Shown here: piece after piece, positions 21,710 to 32,704 of the stretch
How positions within the stretch are numbered: the stretch's first letter is position 1
How the letters are laid out: each line of letters starts with the position of its first letter
Assembly (NCBI GenBank): GCA_030278955.1
Contig: JAOANR010000001.1
Span: forward strand, 41,070,890-41,134,889
Direction of reading: 5' to 3'
DNA: 64,000 bases
Origin: Hygrophila difformis
Lineage: Eukaryota > Streptophyta > Magnoliopsida > Lamiales > Acanthaceae
The notes under the pieces: model-generated
Seen by the model: the letters and a program-made list of their open reading frames with translations, nothing else
Told to the model about the DNA's origin: nothing
The model's database searches: none
Program-made: the position numbers and the translations under genes

Positions 21710-22170
21710 CTGGATGAGTGAAATTGAAGTCGAAATCGAGCAAAAAGGAAGGTAACTCGCCGGATTTAGAGAGAATTGGGGTGTGTTCTCGGATGGGAAA
21801 TGGAGGAAGTGGCTCGCGCGGAGCGCGAGCCCTATTTTTTTCGAACAGGGGTTGCCGCGCGCTCCCCGCGCGCCAACGCGCGGCCACCGCGCGAGACCCG
21901 GGTGGAGTTTTATCTTTCCTGTTCTGCTCAATCTCTTTCGCTATACGCTCCTCGCTGAACCCGGGCATACATTGACAGAGAAATACGTCGACAGGGAGCA
22001 TCGCCTGGCATTATTCCGGCAAGGACGGCGGAATTGCCTCACGCCCTCCTTTCACAGGACTACGGGAAACCCCCGGGACGTAAATACCTAGGGACCCTAA
22101 GAAATTCCGTAGGGAAATGAGAGCGGCATGTTAACTAACGACCCCACCACCGTTTACTCGTGACCACGAT
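21710..22170 (-). promoter_or_regulatory. Putative first exon and promoter region of the E3 antisense gene
   Basis: On the minus strand a pyrimidine-rich stretch (CCAATTCTCTCT, about 21767-21780) leads to the splice donor at 21709, like a plant 5' UTR. Upstream is a CpG-rich block with a hairpin at 21877-21893 (CGCGCGG, CCA, CCGCGCG) and the inverted pair GGCTCGCGCG / CGCGCGAGCC-like around 21812-21832. No clear TATA box was found. In the plus sense, 21970-22125 has a short conserved reading frame described in the findings. Confidence 0.45.
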
Positions 22171-22449
22171 GTGTTCCACGACCCCCAACTAAAGAAGTAT
22201 GTGCCCGACACGTCGCATGTACTCCAACCGGACGTAATCGAATTGGATGATGACTTGACCTATGAAGAAACCCCGGTGCAAATACTCGACTACAAGGAAA
22301 GGGTGACAAGGAATAAAACTGTAAAGATGGTCAAGGTCCTGTGGTCCAACCACGAGACGGAGACGGCAACCTGGGAATTGGAAGCCGACATGAGGCAACG
22401 TTACCCTACCCTCTTCCAAGACGACCCGACCACAGTTATGGGGACATAA
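22171..22449 (+). CDS. Chromodomain-bearing integrase tail ORF (E3)
   Basis: 92 aa matching the last ~90 residues of E2 and E4 Pol: the end of the GPY/F module ([20 protein letters not shown]) and the chromodomain (about aa 30-80, with ETPVQILDYKERVTRN and TATWELEADMRQRYPTLF), ending TTVMGT. Everything upstream in integrase is gone. In chromoviruses this domain follows integrase and is thought to direct integration by contacting histone marks. E5 and E6 keep it open with only a few residue changes. Translation from ATG 22171 is plausible but unproven; it may persist only because its DNA overlaps the 3' hairpin needed in cis. Confidence 0.75.
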   Translation: MFHDPQLKKYVPDTSHVLQPDVIELDDDLTYEETPVQILDYKERVTRNKTVKMVKVLWSNHETETATWELEADMRQRYPTLFQDDPTTVMGT

Positions 22450-22472
22450 CTGTATTCTTAAGGGGGGGAGGA
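22433..22472 (+). promoter_or_regulatory. E3 3' hairpin and polypurine tract
   Basis: CAGTTATGGGGACATAACTG (22433-22452, perfect 8-bp arms) overlaps the stop codon region of the chromodomain ORF. It is followed by TATTCTTAAGGGGGGGAGGA, ending two bases (TG-adjacent) before the LTR start at 22473. This is the plus-strand priming site. Confidence 0.9.
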
Positions 22473-25262
22473 TGTAACACCCGAGGAAAAACAAATTCAA
22501 ATTGTTTTGAACTACGTCATGACTTGATCCCTTCACAGGGTACGTAGACAACTTAGAACTGATTTCTAAGTTCAGTCGCGAAATAAATCACAAAATACAT
22601 CACGAATTAGATCACAAGGACGATAGGAGATGTTGGAACCAATTTAGACTAGGCTAAGTAGGACCCGGAAATGTTGCGAGCGATAAGCCGGACTCGTAAC
22701 AAGATTAAGGAGAAGATTCCGCAACGAAGACGCCCCAGGGAATCGAGCTAACACGTAGAAAACCGATAGGAGAAAGCGAGGGAAGACCCGACGGAACACG
22801 CGGAGCCGAACCGGCCGGTCCGGCCGGCCCGCGCTGTCCGCGCGCCGCCGCGCGGCCACCGCGCGGCCAAGGGCGTCGCGACGCCAGGGCTGGCACGCGT
22901 GCTCCGCGCGGACAAAAGCTTAGGTGCGCGCCACCAGCGCGCCAGAGGTGCTGAAAGTGTAAACTTTCCTTCCATGGCGATTTTCTTGCCTAAATTAACA
23001 TTCTCTTCGATGGTAAACGGATCCCAGCAGTAGGGAAGGGCATAAACTCGGTATTGGGCGCCCCCTACCCCTTATTTTCAGTAAACAAACCCTAGACACT
23101 CCATCTTCCTTCTCCAAGTTGAAAACTCCTTCGACACCACTTTCCGGCGAGTATTCCGGCGACGACAAGGCAAAAGGAACCAAGCCCTGCCCTCTAGACT
23201 CTTGGTAAGCCATTGTGCAATGTTTCAATTCGTCCATAGATCTCTGAAACTCGAATTCTAACATTATTTCCTTACTACGATTTCACGTCGGAAAACGAAC
23301 AAAAAGCGATCGGAGAAGTTGGCCGTTCGTCGTGACCCTAGGACATCCGGAAACCCAATCCAGCGACCCTAACATCATTCTAAGTAAGTTAACACCTTAC
23401 TCACAAATTTTTGCGGTTGTTTGTTGTTTAAATCTCGAGATATAGGCTTGTAACAAAAATCGGTTTTCAAAAACCCTATTTTCGTCCAATTTTAAAGACT
23501 CGCCAAAAACTCGACCTTCGGGAATTCAAACCGAAAACTTTTCAACATAGAAGTTGTTCCTAACACCTTTATCTATCTTGTGTCCAAATTTCAGCCATTG
23601 ACATTAAGTTTTGCTATCCCAATTTTCGCCATGAACTTTCTGTATTGAACCGAACCGTTTAAAACTGTGACAGATTTCTTCATTCAACTTGATGCATGTT
23701 TTTCACCCATTTTTCGAATGATTTAACTTTGCATTCCTAAACAAAAGTTGTAGATAATTGTGTCTAGATTATGCCTACAAAATTTCACGAATTTTGGTGT
23801 TCATTTGATATGTCAAACGGCCAAGATTTTTGAAACTGTTTTGAATTCGTTTTAAGGGCCATGAGCATGCAGTGAGTTGCACACGATTTTTGAGTACCAA
23901 GAATTCATTATTTCCAAAAACTTAAAACATGAAAGTTGTTCCTTAATGTGTCGTGTAGTTACTGTAAAAATTTCACGTCGATTGGTTTTGAAATGAATTT
24001 TTAATCGGCGTTACACGAACCTGTGACGACAACAGTTTTTAAGACGTAAAGTATTCTTTGCAATAAACTCAAATTTTAACTCACTTCGGAACCTTATTTC
24101 CAAAAACTTAAAACATGAAAGTTGTTCGTGTGTGTGTTTTTGAATTACTGGCCAAGTTTCAGAATTTTTGGAGGAAAAACGAATTTTAAATTTAGAAAGG
24201 CGTGAACTGCCTCGAATAGGATTTTTCGAACTTGAGAAAACTCGAACTATGAAAACGCGATATCGATCCTTTGATAACTTTGAAATACGAACTTTCGAAA
24301 AATCCCGTTCACTAGGCTGAGCCGATCTTCATACTATCATTATCTTTGAGACTGCCTCGTTAGTGGTCTCCTTACTATCTGAGATTGCCTCGTTAGTGAT
24401 CTCGCGCGCTGTATTTGTGGACTGCCTCGTTAGTGGTCCTACCATCTTTGTGGATCGCCTCGTTAGTGGTCCTACTATCTTTGTGGATCGCCTCGTTAGT
24501 GGTCCTACTATCTTTGAGACTGCCTCGTTAGTGGTCTCCCATTGTTTGGACTGCCTCGTTAGTGGTCCTATGTTGAGATTGCCTCGTTAGTGATCTCCCG
24601 GTATGGTGTCCTCTTCTTAGTTTACGGGATGAAAAGTAAAAGACTCGTGTGAGTGTTTCATTATGCTTAAATCGTATTTATCCTGTCTTTAATTACGTAT
24701 TTAAATTTTATGCACCTTAAATTATGCTTTAAGTTTCGCTTTTTAAATTAAGTTCTTTAATCATAACTTTCCGCTGCTAATAAATCATGTACTTTTAAAT
24801 CCTCGTACGATAAGCGAAATCTTTAGTTTTAAACACTTGTAACCTCTTTTATTTGTTAGTTAGGGATTAACTTACTCAGTATATTTTTATACTGACAACC
24901 GTTGTCATTTTTCTTTTACAGAGTATGTCGAGTGACGCATTGCATATGCACTTGGGGGAAACCATAATGGACATTTTAAATTTCTGCATCGTACTGTTTT
25001 ACCGGGTCTGTTAAACCCGAGGATTTGGCCATGTTGGCCGTGATTTTACTTTCCGCTGCACTTACTTTATTTATTTTCCGCACGTGATAATTTCGACTAT
25101 CGTACTAAGTATTATAAATTTCCGGACTATATCTTGAAATGTTTTAAATCTTTTACATACCCACAAGCCTTGCGTTTCCTTAGCAAGCTCGGGAAGCCGT
25201 GTCTTGCTAGGGGAATGCGGCGGTGACATCCCGGCCTGGGTTATCAAATCCGGGGTGTTACA
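22473..25262 (+). repeat. E3 3' LTR
   Basis: 2790 bp, near identical to 15528-18317 at an offset of 6945 bp. Differences noticed: ATTTCATG/ATTTCACG, AAATTAAG/AAATTTAG and GTGTATCA/GTGTTTCA. Contains the same CpG block, periodic module and hairpin array (24348-24597, 8 units). Confidence 0.95.
24348..24597 (+). repeat. Hairpin array of the E3 3' LTR, 8 units
   Basis: Same units, order and stems as 17403-17652. Confidence 0.92.
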
Positions 25263-25267
25263 GGAAG
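25263..25267 (+). repeat. E3 target-site duplication, right copy (ggaag)
   Basis: Matches 15523-15527; followed by the continuation of the E2 3' UTR (gatgtgatacccc). Confidence 0.9.
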
Positions 25268-25412
25268 GATGTGATACCCCACAGAGAGTCGTCGCACGCC
25301 GAGGTAAGAATTTACCTCAAATATTTTATGTGTGCGAATCATTACATGCATTACTATCAGTCCGAGTGCGACCCAACTTCGAGGACGAAGTTGATTTCTA
25401 AGGAGGGTAGAC
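25268..25412 (+). promoter_or_regulatory. E2 3' UTR continuation with distal hairpin and PPT2
   Basis: Spacer, then AACTTCGAGGACGAAGTT (25375-25392, perfect 7-bp arms around AGGA), then TTCTAAGGAGGGTAGAC directly before the E2 LTR. The E4 3' UTR (35910-36132) has the same order. Confidence 0.8.
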
Positions 25413-27923
25413 TGTAATACCCGAAAAATCCGAAATTTACGAATTTGGATTTATTTATCGAAATCGAAATAATTCCGAGAGAGTGGAATTAAATATTTCG
25501 GATAATCGCGACTCGGGATAGATGTATCGAATTATCCCAACAATCTCGGATAATTCATATTATGATTTTTAGGAGATTAAAAATCATAATATTATAAAAA
25601 AAAAAAAATTTCGCAGGCTGGTGGCCGCGCGGTGGCGGCGCGGTGCGCGCCACCAGCGCGCCACCCTGCTGTTATGGCGAACTCATAACGCCCTATGCGT
25701 TTCATGTCATGAATTCGGTGGTGGGCGATTCCAAACGACTCCAATTCGAATTTCAAGCATTGAGGGACGTTGTGGGGTGCTTGACAATGATTATTGGGTG
25801 CATTAAGACCCCAACAAATCAGTTATGAGGCTATATGATCACTTGAGGGAATCCTATGAAGTCATGTGGAGTAGTGGGGGTTTTGGATGAGGGTTGAGGG
25901 AGTTAAGTCAGGGGTTATGGAGCTAAATTCGTCCCCTCACATCCCTAGCATCCTATGACAGTCATTGGGCTACTCCCCACCTCTATAAATACCCCTAGTC
26001 ATGCCTCCATTCCACCCATTTGCACTTAAGAAGTTTCATAGTGAGTGTTGGTGAAGTTCTTGAGTTGTGCTTCACTTGGCAGAGAGTTGGACGTGTTCAA
26101 GTGATCCAATCCATTCTTCTAAGGTTGGGTAAGAGTTCTACTTCATTCCATTGGTTTTAGATCCGAGTCTGTTGCCCTAGAACTAAGATTTCTTTCGACA
26201 ACTCCAAAATAGATTCAATCGGAGGGAGGTGTTGATTCGTGGGGCTGTTCCGGACGATCTCGGGGATTCTACCAAGGGGAATTTCGATCCTAAACTCATC
26301 TCAAGTAAGTTATTATTGTGCACGTCGATTTTTAGGAGTTTTGGTTGAGTATAACTCGAGATATGGGATGATCTCTTCATTTTACAAAATCTGTCAAATA
26401 GGGTTTTCCTATGACCAATTTTATTGTTCTGAGTAATCGACTATGATCCGTACATTTTTAGAAGAACCTTCCAAAATGAAACTTGTTCCTAATGTCCTAA
26501 AGATGCTCTCTGTAAATATTTATAATTTTTGAACATGTTTTGGTCATCCAAATTCGATCTGGTATTTTCTGCATATATGTTGACAGTTTTGATGAATGTA
26601 TGTAGTCAGTTTTGTTGTTCGAATCACTCTCGCCTATGATCGTTTTTAGTGCTTGATATCTTCATGAAATTTGTTCTAATATGTGTCTAGATCATCCCTG
26701 TAAAATTTCATGGTTTTTGGAATACGTATGAAATTGTTATGAATTTTTGAACTCACTGTGGTCGAATTTACTGAAGCATGAGAAATTGTAAATCAGTAGC
26801 TTTCTGTAATCGATTAAAATGACCAATTTAGAGTCCGAATTTTGAGACGGCTATTTCTATGAAAAATGCTTATTTTGATGATTCCTAGCCACTGTAATTT
26901 TTCCAGAATTTTTAAACTGCATTTTTAAAGACGATTTCAGAAACTGCTACAATGTCACTTTTGGTCGGTTAATGATATTTTGAATATTCGATGAACTAAG
27001 AGTCGATTGTTACTCGGTTTTTGGATATATATGAAATCTGGATATGTGGTGAATATTATGGAATGATAAAAATGTGGATTTTAAACTTTGGAAGTTTTGA
27101 TCGAGTGGGATGCCATGTTTTAGAGGGTAAGTGCACTTGGCGTGAGCTCGTTGGGCCGCCCCCTCTTTTTGTGGCCAAAACGGCGCAAATGATATTATGG
27201 TTTCGTGTTAGTAAGAGTCTATACTCCTAGATGTATCCGTATGGGTTATCTAGGGCTCCGGAGTGGTCTCTATAGGGTCACTGCTTTCACATCCCTCGTG
27301 GGTACGAGTCCTAGAGGTGGGTTGATTCGAAAGGGCTTAGGCCTAGAATCATGTTAATGGAGGCCTTGTGGGTGTAAGTTCCCAAGGTCATATTGGGTGT
27401 CCTCGATCATAACTAACATTGGTAAAATATTCGTGGATTATGTGTAAGAGATTTTAAATTAATTTATTTATTCGTCTTTTTAAATAAATATATTATTTTG
27501 TATACTCTCCTAAAAACTTTTAAAATTCGTTGTGCTATATATTAACTTACGCAGTACCTTTGTACTGATAAATTGTTGTTTTATTTTCTTTTCAGATTTT
27601 GCAGAGTAAGCATCGCATGGAGGGATGGGATTTCCATTTAAAAGAAAAGACTTGTCGCACTTTAATTATTTTTAATTGGACTTGGACTCTGGTTTTGGCC
27701 GCATGTTTTGGCCCTGTTTATTTTTGCTTCCGCACTGCTTATTATTATGTGTGTTATACTCTGATTAAATTTCGGGCTTATTTGAATGGTTTTAAATATT
27801 TTTAAGTTAATGATGCAACTTAAGCCTTAGCATCCTTTTAAATCAGCTCGATTTGATCGGGTCTTGTTTGGAAGGGTGTGGCGGTAGCGTCCCGGCCTGG
27901 GTGACCAAATCCGGGGTGTTACA
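25413..27923 (+). repeat. E2 3' LTR
   Basis: 2511 bp from TGTAATACCCGAAAAATCC to AATCCGGGGTGTTACA. A CpG-rich block lies at 25620-25670, with TATAAATA at 25984-25991. Periodic units have cores near 26482 and 26671 (189 bp apart) and a weaker one near 26860. No partner LTR is in the window. The flanks do not form a 5-bp TSD with the left side, as expected for a 3' LTR preceded by its PPT. Confidence 0.85.
25984..25991 (+). promoter_or_regulatory. Putative TATA box of the E2 LTR
   Basis: CTCTATAAATACCCC, about 310 bp downstream of the CpG-rich palindromic block. Confidence 0.6.
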
Positions 27924-28039
27924 CCACTGTCATTTCAAATCCTACCAAATATTAGACGACCCAGAATAACGAACAGCCTTCGAAGCTAACCGACAGATTT
28001 TCCAAGCCCATCGCGCCAAAAGAAGACAGGCCTAACCGG

Positions 28040-28571
28040 CCAAAAGCATTTAAGAGGGGTAAAGATTTCAAGGATCCCTACTGGTACCGAAAGGATGTCA
28101 GGGATAAGCCTAGACGGGATGTCAAGGATGTCACCTGTTTAATGTGTGAGCAAAAGGGCCATTATTCCCGTGACTGTCCGAGAAGAGAGCGATGAATTGT
28201 CATGATCGAACCGAGGAAATGGAAAGAAATTGATTCTGATGAGGAATGCGAGGAAGTTGAACTGTATCAAGACGAGAGTGACCTGAGCCGAGTAGTCTTG
28301 GAGGAGAACGAAGAAGAGTATGTGACCAATTTCATCGCGATGCGAGCATTGACTATAGAGAAATCAAATGATCCGATCAGCAATGCACCGGAGCAGAGAG
28401 AAAATTTATTCCATTATCATTGCAAACTTAAGGGCAATGTCGCCTCACTCATTGTAGACAATGGTAGCTATGTGAATGTTGTAAGTCTGTACACCGTGCG
28501 TAGAGTAGGTATTCCAACCAGGGATCACATAAAGCCATATCATCTACAGTGGATGAATGAGCACGGGACTA
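28040..28571 (+). pseudogene. R: Ty3/gypsy gag (zinc knuckle) and protease relic
   Basis: One frame reads a basic gag C-terminus, then a CX2CX4HX4C knuckle (28136-28177, CLMCEQKGHYSRDC). An in-frame TGA follows at 28193-28195, then an acidic linker and an aspartic protease-like segment (QRENLFHYHCKLKGNVASL, then VDNGSY near 28454, then PYHLQWMNEHG). The family usually has IDGGSC at the active site, so the G to N and C to Y changes suggest decay. RT and beyond are cut off by the LTR of H at about 28579. Bases 27924-28039 may belong to the same gag but I cannot place them. The lineage was not resolved. Confidence 0.75.
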
Positions 28572-28578
28572 TGATGAG

Positions 28579-30618
28579 TGATTTTCACTACTCATATTTT
28601 ACCACAAGCGGATGGTTGTCATCAAGTAATAAAAACCGGTGAATACCGGGTCGAACCCAAGGGAATTCAGAATATTATTTCATTCTGGAGAAACTTAGTC
28701 ATTTTAAGTTCATTAATAATATATTTTATATTTTGAAAAGAGTTTGTTTAATTCTAATGGTGATTAAATTAAAAACGGTAGCAAAATAAAGCAAGTTAAA
28801 AATTTAAAATAATAAAAATAAAGATAAGATATATGCTTGTAATGATTTAGAACATGCCATCTTTATATAAAAGTGAAATTGCATAATGATTTAGCATTTC
28901 CCAATGTCTAAAAAGATCAATTTCAGCAGAATTAATGATTTTATAAAGATTAAATATATGCCAATTTCCTAATTTTCATAATTTGTAAAAACAGACTTCA
29001 TGGAAGCAAATTAAATTATCTAACATTCTGCAATCATCAGTCTAGGCATAAATTTGAGTCTTTCCCAAGCATACAAATTTTCCTATTGTGATTAAACGAC
29101 ACATTTCATTTCCCAAATCAGCGTGTACATGCCAAAATCTATTTTAATATGATTTATTCCCAAGACCGGTACTAAAATCTAATTTCCACTTTTTATTTCC
29201 CGATTTAGCAAAGCAGAAATCAAACAGATTAGATTCTAACATTTAATTATGCAGAATAGTGTAAATAATCTAATAAACATGGTAAAATATTGATAACATG
29301 GTAATATGGATTTTAATACTAAATTTAAAATGTGAACAGATTAATATTATGCCAGATTAAACTTAAACAGATTAATACAGATTGATCGCTCATATCAGAT
29401 TAGCAGATTAAAAATGCAGATTTCAGAATTTTTGCCAAAACATAATCATCGATCAATTGCAGGCATCCAATACATAATCCTAATTCAAATTCTAACATCA
29501 TTACAGATTTATCCAGATTTAACATATAAACATCGATCATTATTATTGCTTCCATAAAAACATAGATTCGTACTTCAAAATAATTCCGAACTCCCGTTCT
29601 AGAACACTTCTAACACGAACAACATAGAAATCCATTTACAAACATGAAAACAGTAGGAAATTATGTTTAAAAGCAAATCCTAAACATTACAAAGCGAGAA
29701 AAAGAAAGACAACACCTAGAATGCGAAGAACACAGTCAGAAAGACGTTCTGATCACTTCCTCCGGCATGATTCGGTGTTATCGCCTTCTTCTCCAAAGTT
29801 GCAGAGAGTTTTTAGAGTGTTTCTGTCGAATATTTGCGTCTGGAATTAGTCTCCCCTCGAAAAATGAAGAGAAACGGGCCTTAAAACCGTGTTCGGGAGG
29901 TTAGAAAACTGCTCAACCGCGACTGTGGCGCAAAAAGTGGCGCTCAAAAGAGGTTTTCGGCGCCACCAAAGAGAGCTGGCGCATCCTGACATTTTCCAAA
30001 TTTTCTCCTGCGGCGCAAAAAGTGGCGCTCCAAGGGCATTTTATGCGCCGCCAAGAAGGTGCGGTGCATTCTGACAATTTCCTAAAATTTACCCTGCGGT
30101 GCATTTTGTGGCGCCTGAAGGGTGTTTTATGCACCGCCAAGAAGGTGCGGTGCATTCTGAAGCTTTTTCACCTTTGAAATTTTTCTAAGTGTTGAAGCGG
30201 TGCCTGATGCGGTGCTCGGAAGGCAGTTTAGGCTCCGCCATGCCTGTGCAGAGCATTCTGGGAAGATTTCAACTTTTTTTTTTCTTTTTTTTTTCTTTTT
30301 TTTTCTAAGTCTGAATCTTAGCACATATCACATTAAATATTCCTTATTTTCAAAAATAAAGCTTCCGAACATCGCTCTTCATCATTTAAATGCCTGAAAC
30401 AACATTGCAATGTATTAGGTTTGCCAAAGTCTTATTAAAAACACATAAAAACATGATAAATTTAACCTAAATAAGCCAAATCTAACCATGATCACTTGAA
30501 AAATAAAAATACATGAAATACACCTAAAAGTGCAATAAATTTAGGTAAAATGCACTCATTTTGGACATATTGTGGTACAATTCAAGCTTGTATAAGCGTG
30601 GTTTCACAGGGTGCATCA
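28579..30618 (-). repeat. H left (3') LTR, TGAT-type
   Basis: On the minus strand it starts TGATGCACCCTGTG directly after the motif TTTAAGTGTGAGGATGT. It ends near GAAAATCA at about 28579, within the R protease. Inside are a four-unit GC-rich tandem repeat (29937-30265) and a poly-pyrimidine run (30270-30305). A stretch near 28630-28660 ('aaaaaccggtgaataccggg') resembles one at 8088-8110 in the E1 flank. The layout resembles Athila/Tat-type LTRs; the partner LTR is not in the window. The left boundary is uncertain by a few bases. Confidence 0.6.
29937..30265. repeat. Four-unit GC-rich imperfect tandem repeat in the H LTR
   Basis: Units begin at about 29937, 30012, 30098 and 30199 (75-101 bp). 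Each carries GGCGC/GGTGC, then 'gtggcgc', 'ttttatgcgccgccaagaag' or a variant, then 'ggtgcattctga'. GCGCC and GGCGC elements are complementary within a unit. Confidence 0.75.
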
Positions 30619-30657
30619 ACATCCTCACACTTAAATATTGCTCGTCCCTTGAGCAAT
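30619..30657 (-). promoter_or_regulatory. H hairpin and polypurine-like tract
   Basis: On the minus strand ATTGCTC and GAGCAAT (7-bp arms, loop AAGGGAC) precede ATTTAAGTGTGAGGATGT and then the LTR start TGATGC. Matches the E1 arrangement at 1326-1360. Confidence 0.65.
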
Positions 30658-32543
30658 GAAGTCAATTAACACATCAACATGCCAATCAAGATAATAAGGA
30701 TGAAGTCAATATAGTTCTGTCAAATCATAGATTTCAACAACGCAATGAGCTAAAAGGGTTCAAAGTTTAATGTGCTAGAATAAGGTAAATTCTCATGCAT
30801 CAGCTGTCAAAACCAGATATCCAAAGCACTTACAGTACAAAAGGCGGATCAATCACACATAGCAACCCGAAATGGGAGAGTGAGTAATGTAAATATGCTT
30901 TTCTATTCCCGTCTTCAAATATGCTCAATTAATGACTCAGTTTCACAATTATTCTAGACACTTTGGCTGAGTTGTAGACGGTTGAATTCCAAAAGCTACT
31001 CATGTCTAAGAATACGTGCCAGTCATATAGCCAAGAGTTTATAAATATTTTGTTTAATACGCCTTTATTCAACATGTTCTCTTTTTTTTTGACCTTGCAT
31101 TTTCTAATTTTTCTTTTCTTTTTCTTTTTGCAAGAATTAATTGTTGATTTTTATTTTTATATAGGGGTTTTACTCTGACTTTATGTGTAATTAAGCATTT
31201 AGGAAGACTTGGAACGAGCATATTCATATAAAAATAATGATAACTCTCCACATAACAAATAAACCAGTCTAATTAATCAAAGGCTTTCGGCAAGGTAAGT
31301 AGAATCGTCACCAAAGTTCGAACAACTAGCATGACAATTTAACAAAGTCTAGGACTTTAAACTAAGAATCATAATGCTCATTAAGTTGTAAAATCGGATC
31401 TAAGTAGAACAATTAGACTTATATTCGAATTTTCTTAAGATTGGCTATGATGTGGTAATTCAAATAATAGCACAATGTGAAAACGCAATTTAATATAACA
31501 TATTCAACATATCCAACCTAAAGCATTTACCATATTTATTCTAAACATAAAGAAATATTAAAAACATAACTAAGCTCTTATCCATTTATTCCCATGCAAT
31601 TTAGTAAACATAAAACATGAAAAGATCACACCTGGAATGTTTGGGGCTTTGAATTTCACTTCATCATCACGGCTGTCATCTTGCTCCTTTGTTGGCATAT
31701 CCTGCTTCTAATATGTATATATAACAATTACTCAAGAAAATATGATTGTTAGTGCATATGGGAATTCCAAAGTAATCAGAATCATAAAAACATCATCCAT
31801 AACTCAAATTATAACATTTAACAACAATTTCCAGCAACTTTAAGAAGTATGGACAGATTTGATCGATAATAAATTTCAGAATTTACCAAAAGCAAAACAT
31901 CATAAGTTCTAGAGCAGAATTTACAGCAAAATGCCAACAACTATAGTAAAATATACCCTCATTCTTTATGATAACTCAACCCTGTATGATGTATTAAATA
32001 AATGGTTTATACATTGAATAACTAAATGGACCTGTTGATGAAGAATTTCGGGAATGTAATCATAATAGAAACTCATCCATCCTCACACTTAAACTGAACT
32101 AACAGTTCAGTTTAAGTGCATAATGAAAGATTTAAAATATAGGATTAAAACTTTTTAATTTCAAAAATAAGAATATAGCAGGCATTTAAAAAGTTCGATT
32201 GAATTAGATCATACCTTTTAAATAGATAACAATTTTCAGCTTTTTTAATATGATCTATACATCATAATTTATTGATTTTAATACCTGCATTGTGTAAAAT
32301 CATAAAGATTCGACACTTCAGCAACATTAATCCCGCTTCTTTCATCAATTATCATAGTTATCTACTTTCCTATTATCAAATCAACAGCTCACAACATACC
32401 AGTTTAACATGATTTAAGTAAGAGCTATTTTATTAGAATTAAAAACATGCATAAACATAACCTAAACATAAATATAAAGTTAACCACATGCTCACCATAT
32501 TAAATACAAATAAATCACCTAAGTAGGCATAGCAGAGCAAACC
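30658..32543 (-). mobile_element. H interior, segment 1: no recognisable gene
   Basis: AT-rich, with no gag or pol motif on either strand. A 38-bp hairpin motif lies at 32081-32118. A short conserved-looking phrase near 31630-31700 (minus, ACAAAGGAGCAAGATGACAG) could be coding debris; I cannot assign it. Confidence 0.45.
32081..32118. repeat. CCTCACA-hairpin motif in H (copy 2)
   Basis: After CCTCA, arms 32086-32100 (CACTTAAACTGAACT) and 32104-32118 (AGTTCAGTTTAAGTG) are perfect 15-bp complements with loop AAC. The CCTCACACTTAA lead is shared with 30622-30634 and 44401-44412; the inner arms differ but still pair. Confidence 0.85.
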
Positions 32544-32548
32544 AATAT
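32544..32548 (+). repeat. E4 target-site duplication, left copy (aatat)
   Basis: Matches 44285-44289 directly after the right LTR end. Confidence 0.9.
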
Positions 32549-32704
32549 TGTAACACCCCGGTTTTTGGTCACCCAGGTCGGGATGTCACCGCCACATCTC
32601 CCTAGTAAGACACGGTTTCTCCGAGCTTACTAAAGAGATGCAAGGCTAGGTATTGCAGTATTTAAAACATTTAAATCATTCAAAATAGCCCATACAATAT
32701 AATT

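Larger units (their letters stand above)
15528..25262 (+). mobile_element. E3: complete non-autonomous chromovirus-derived LTR element
   Basis: 9735 bp: LTR 15528-18317, interior 18318-22472, LTR 22473-25262, TSD ggaag. No gag, protease, RT, RNase H or integrase core is present. Cargo: ORF0 (18658-19056, sense), an A-rich tract, an antisense intron-containing ORF (19752-21086), a chromodomain ORF (22171-22449, sense) and a hairpin-PPT. Both LTRs are 2790 bp and I noticed only three differences, so insertion was very recent. Mobilisation must have used enzymes from a relative such as an intact E2/E4-type element. Confidence 0.93.
12190..27923 (+). mobile_element. E2: decayed chromovirus (Tekay/Del-type), split by E3
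   Basis: E2 consists of pol (12202-15488), a split 3' UTR (15489-15527 plus 25268-25412) and its own 3' LTR (25413-27923). The 5' LTR, PBS and gag are absent here; they were probably displaced to the left by E1. Removing E3 (15528-25262) and one TSD copy rejoins a 3' UTR with the same plan as E4: hairpin 1, PPT1, spacer, hairpin 2 (AACTTCGAGGACGAAGTT, 25375-25392), PPT2, LTR. This is why 25413-27923 is assigned to E2 rather than called a solo LTR. Confidence 0.8.

Noticed and set aside
15528..25262. E2 and E3 read as one tandem LTR-pol-LTR-interior-LTR recombinant
   Set aside because: The ggaag duplication on both sides of E3, and the continuation of the E2 3' UTR plus a separate E2 LTR at 25413, fit a simple nested insertion better.
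25413..27923. Solo LTR
   Set aside because: It is preceded by a proper 3' UTR with hairpin and PPT and has no matching 5-bp TSD; it is the 3' LTR of E2.
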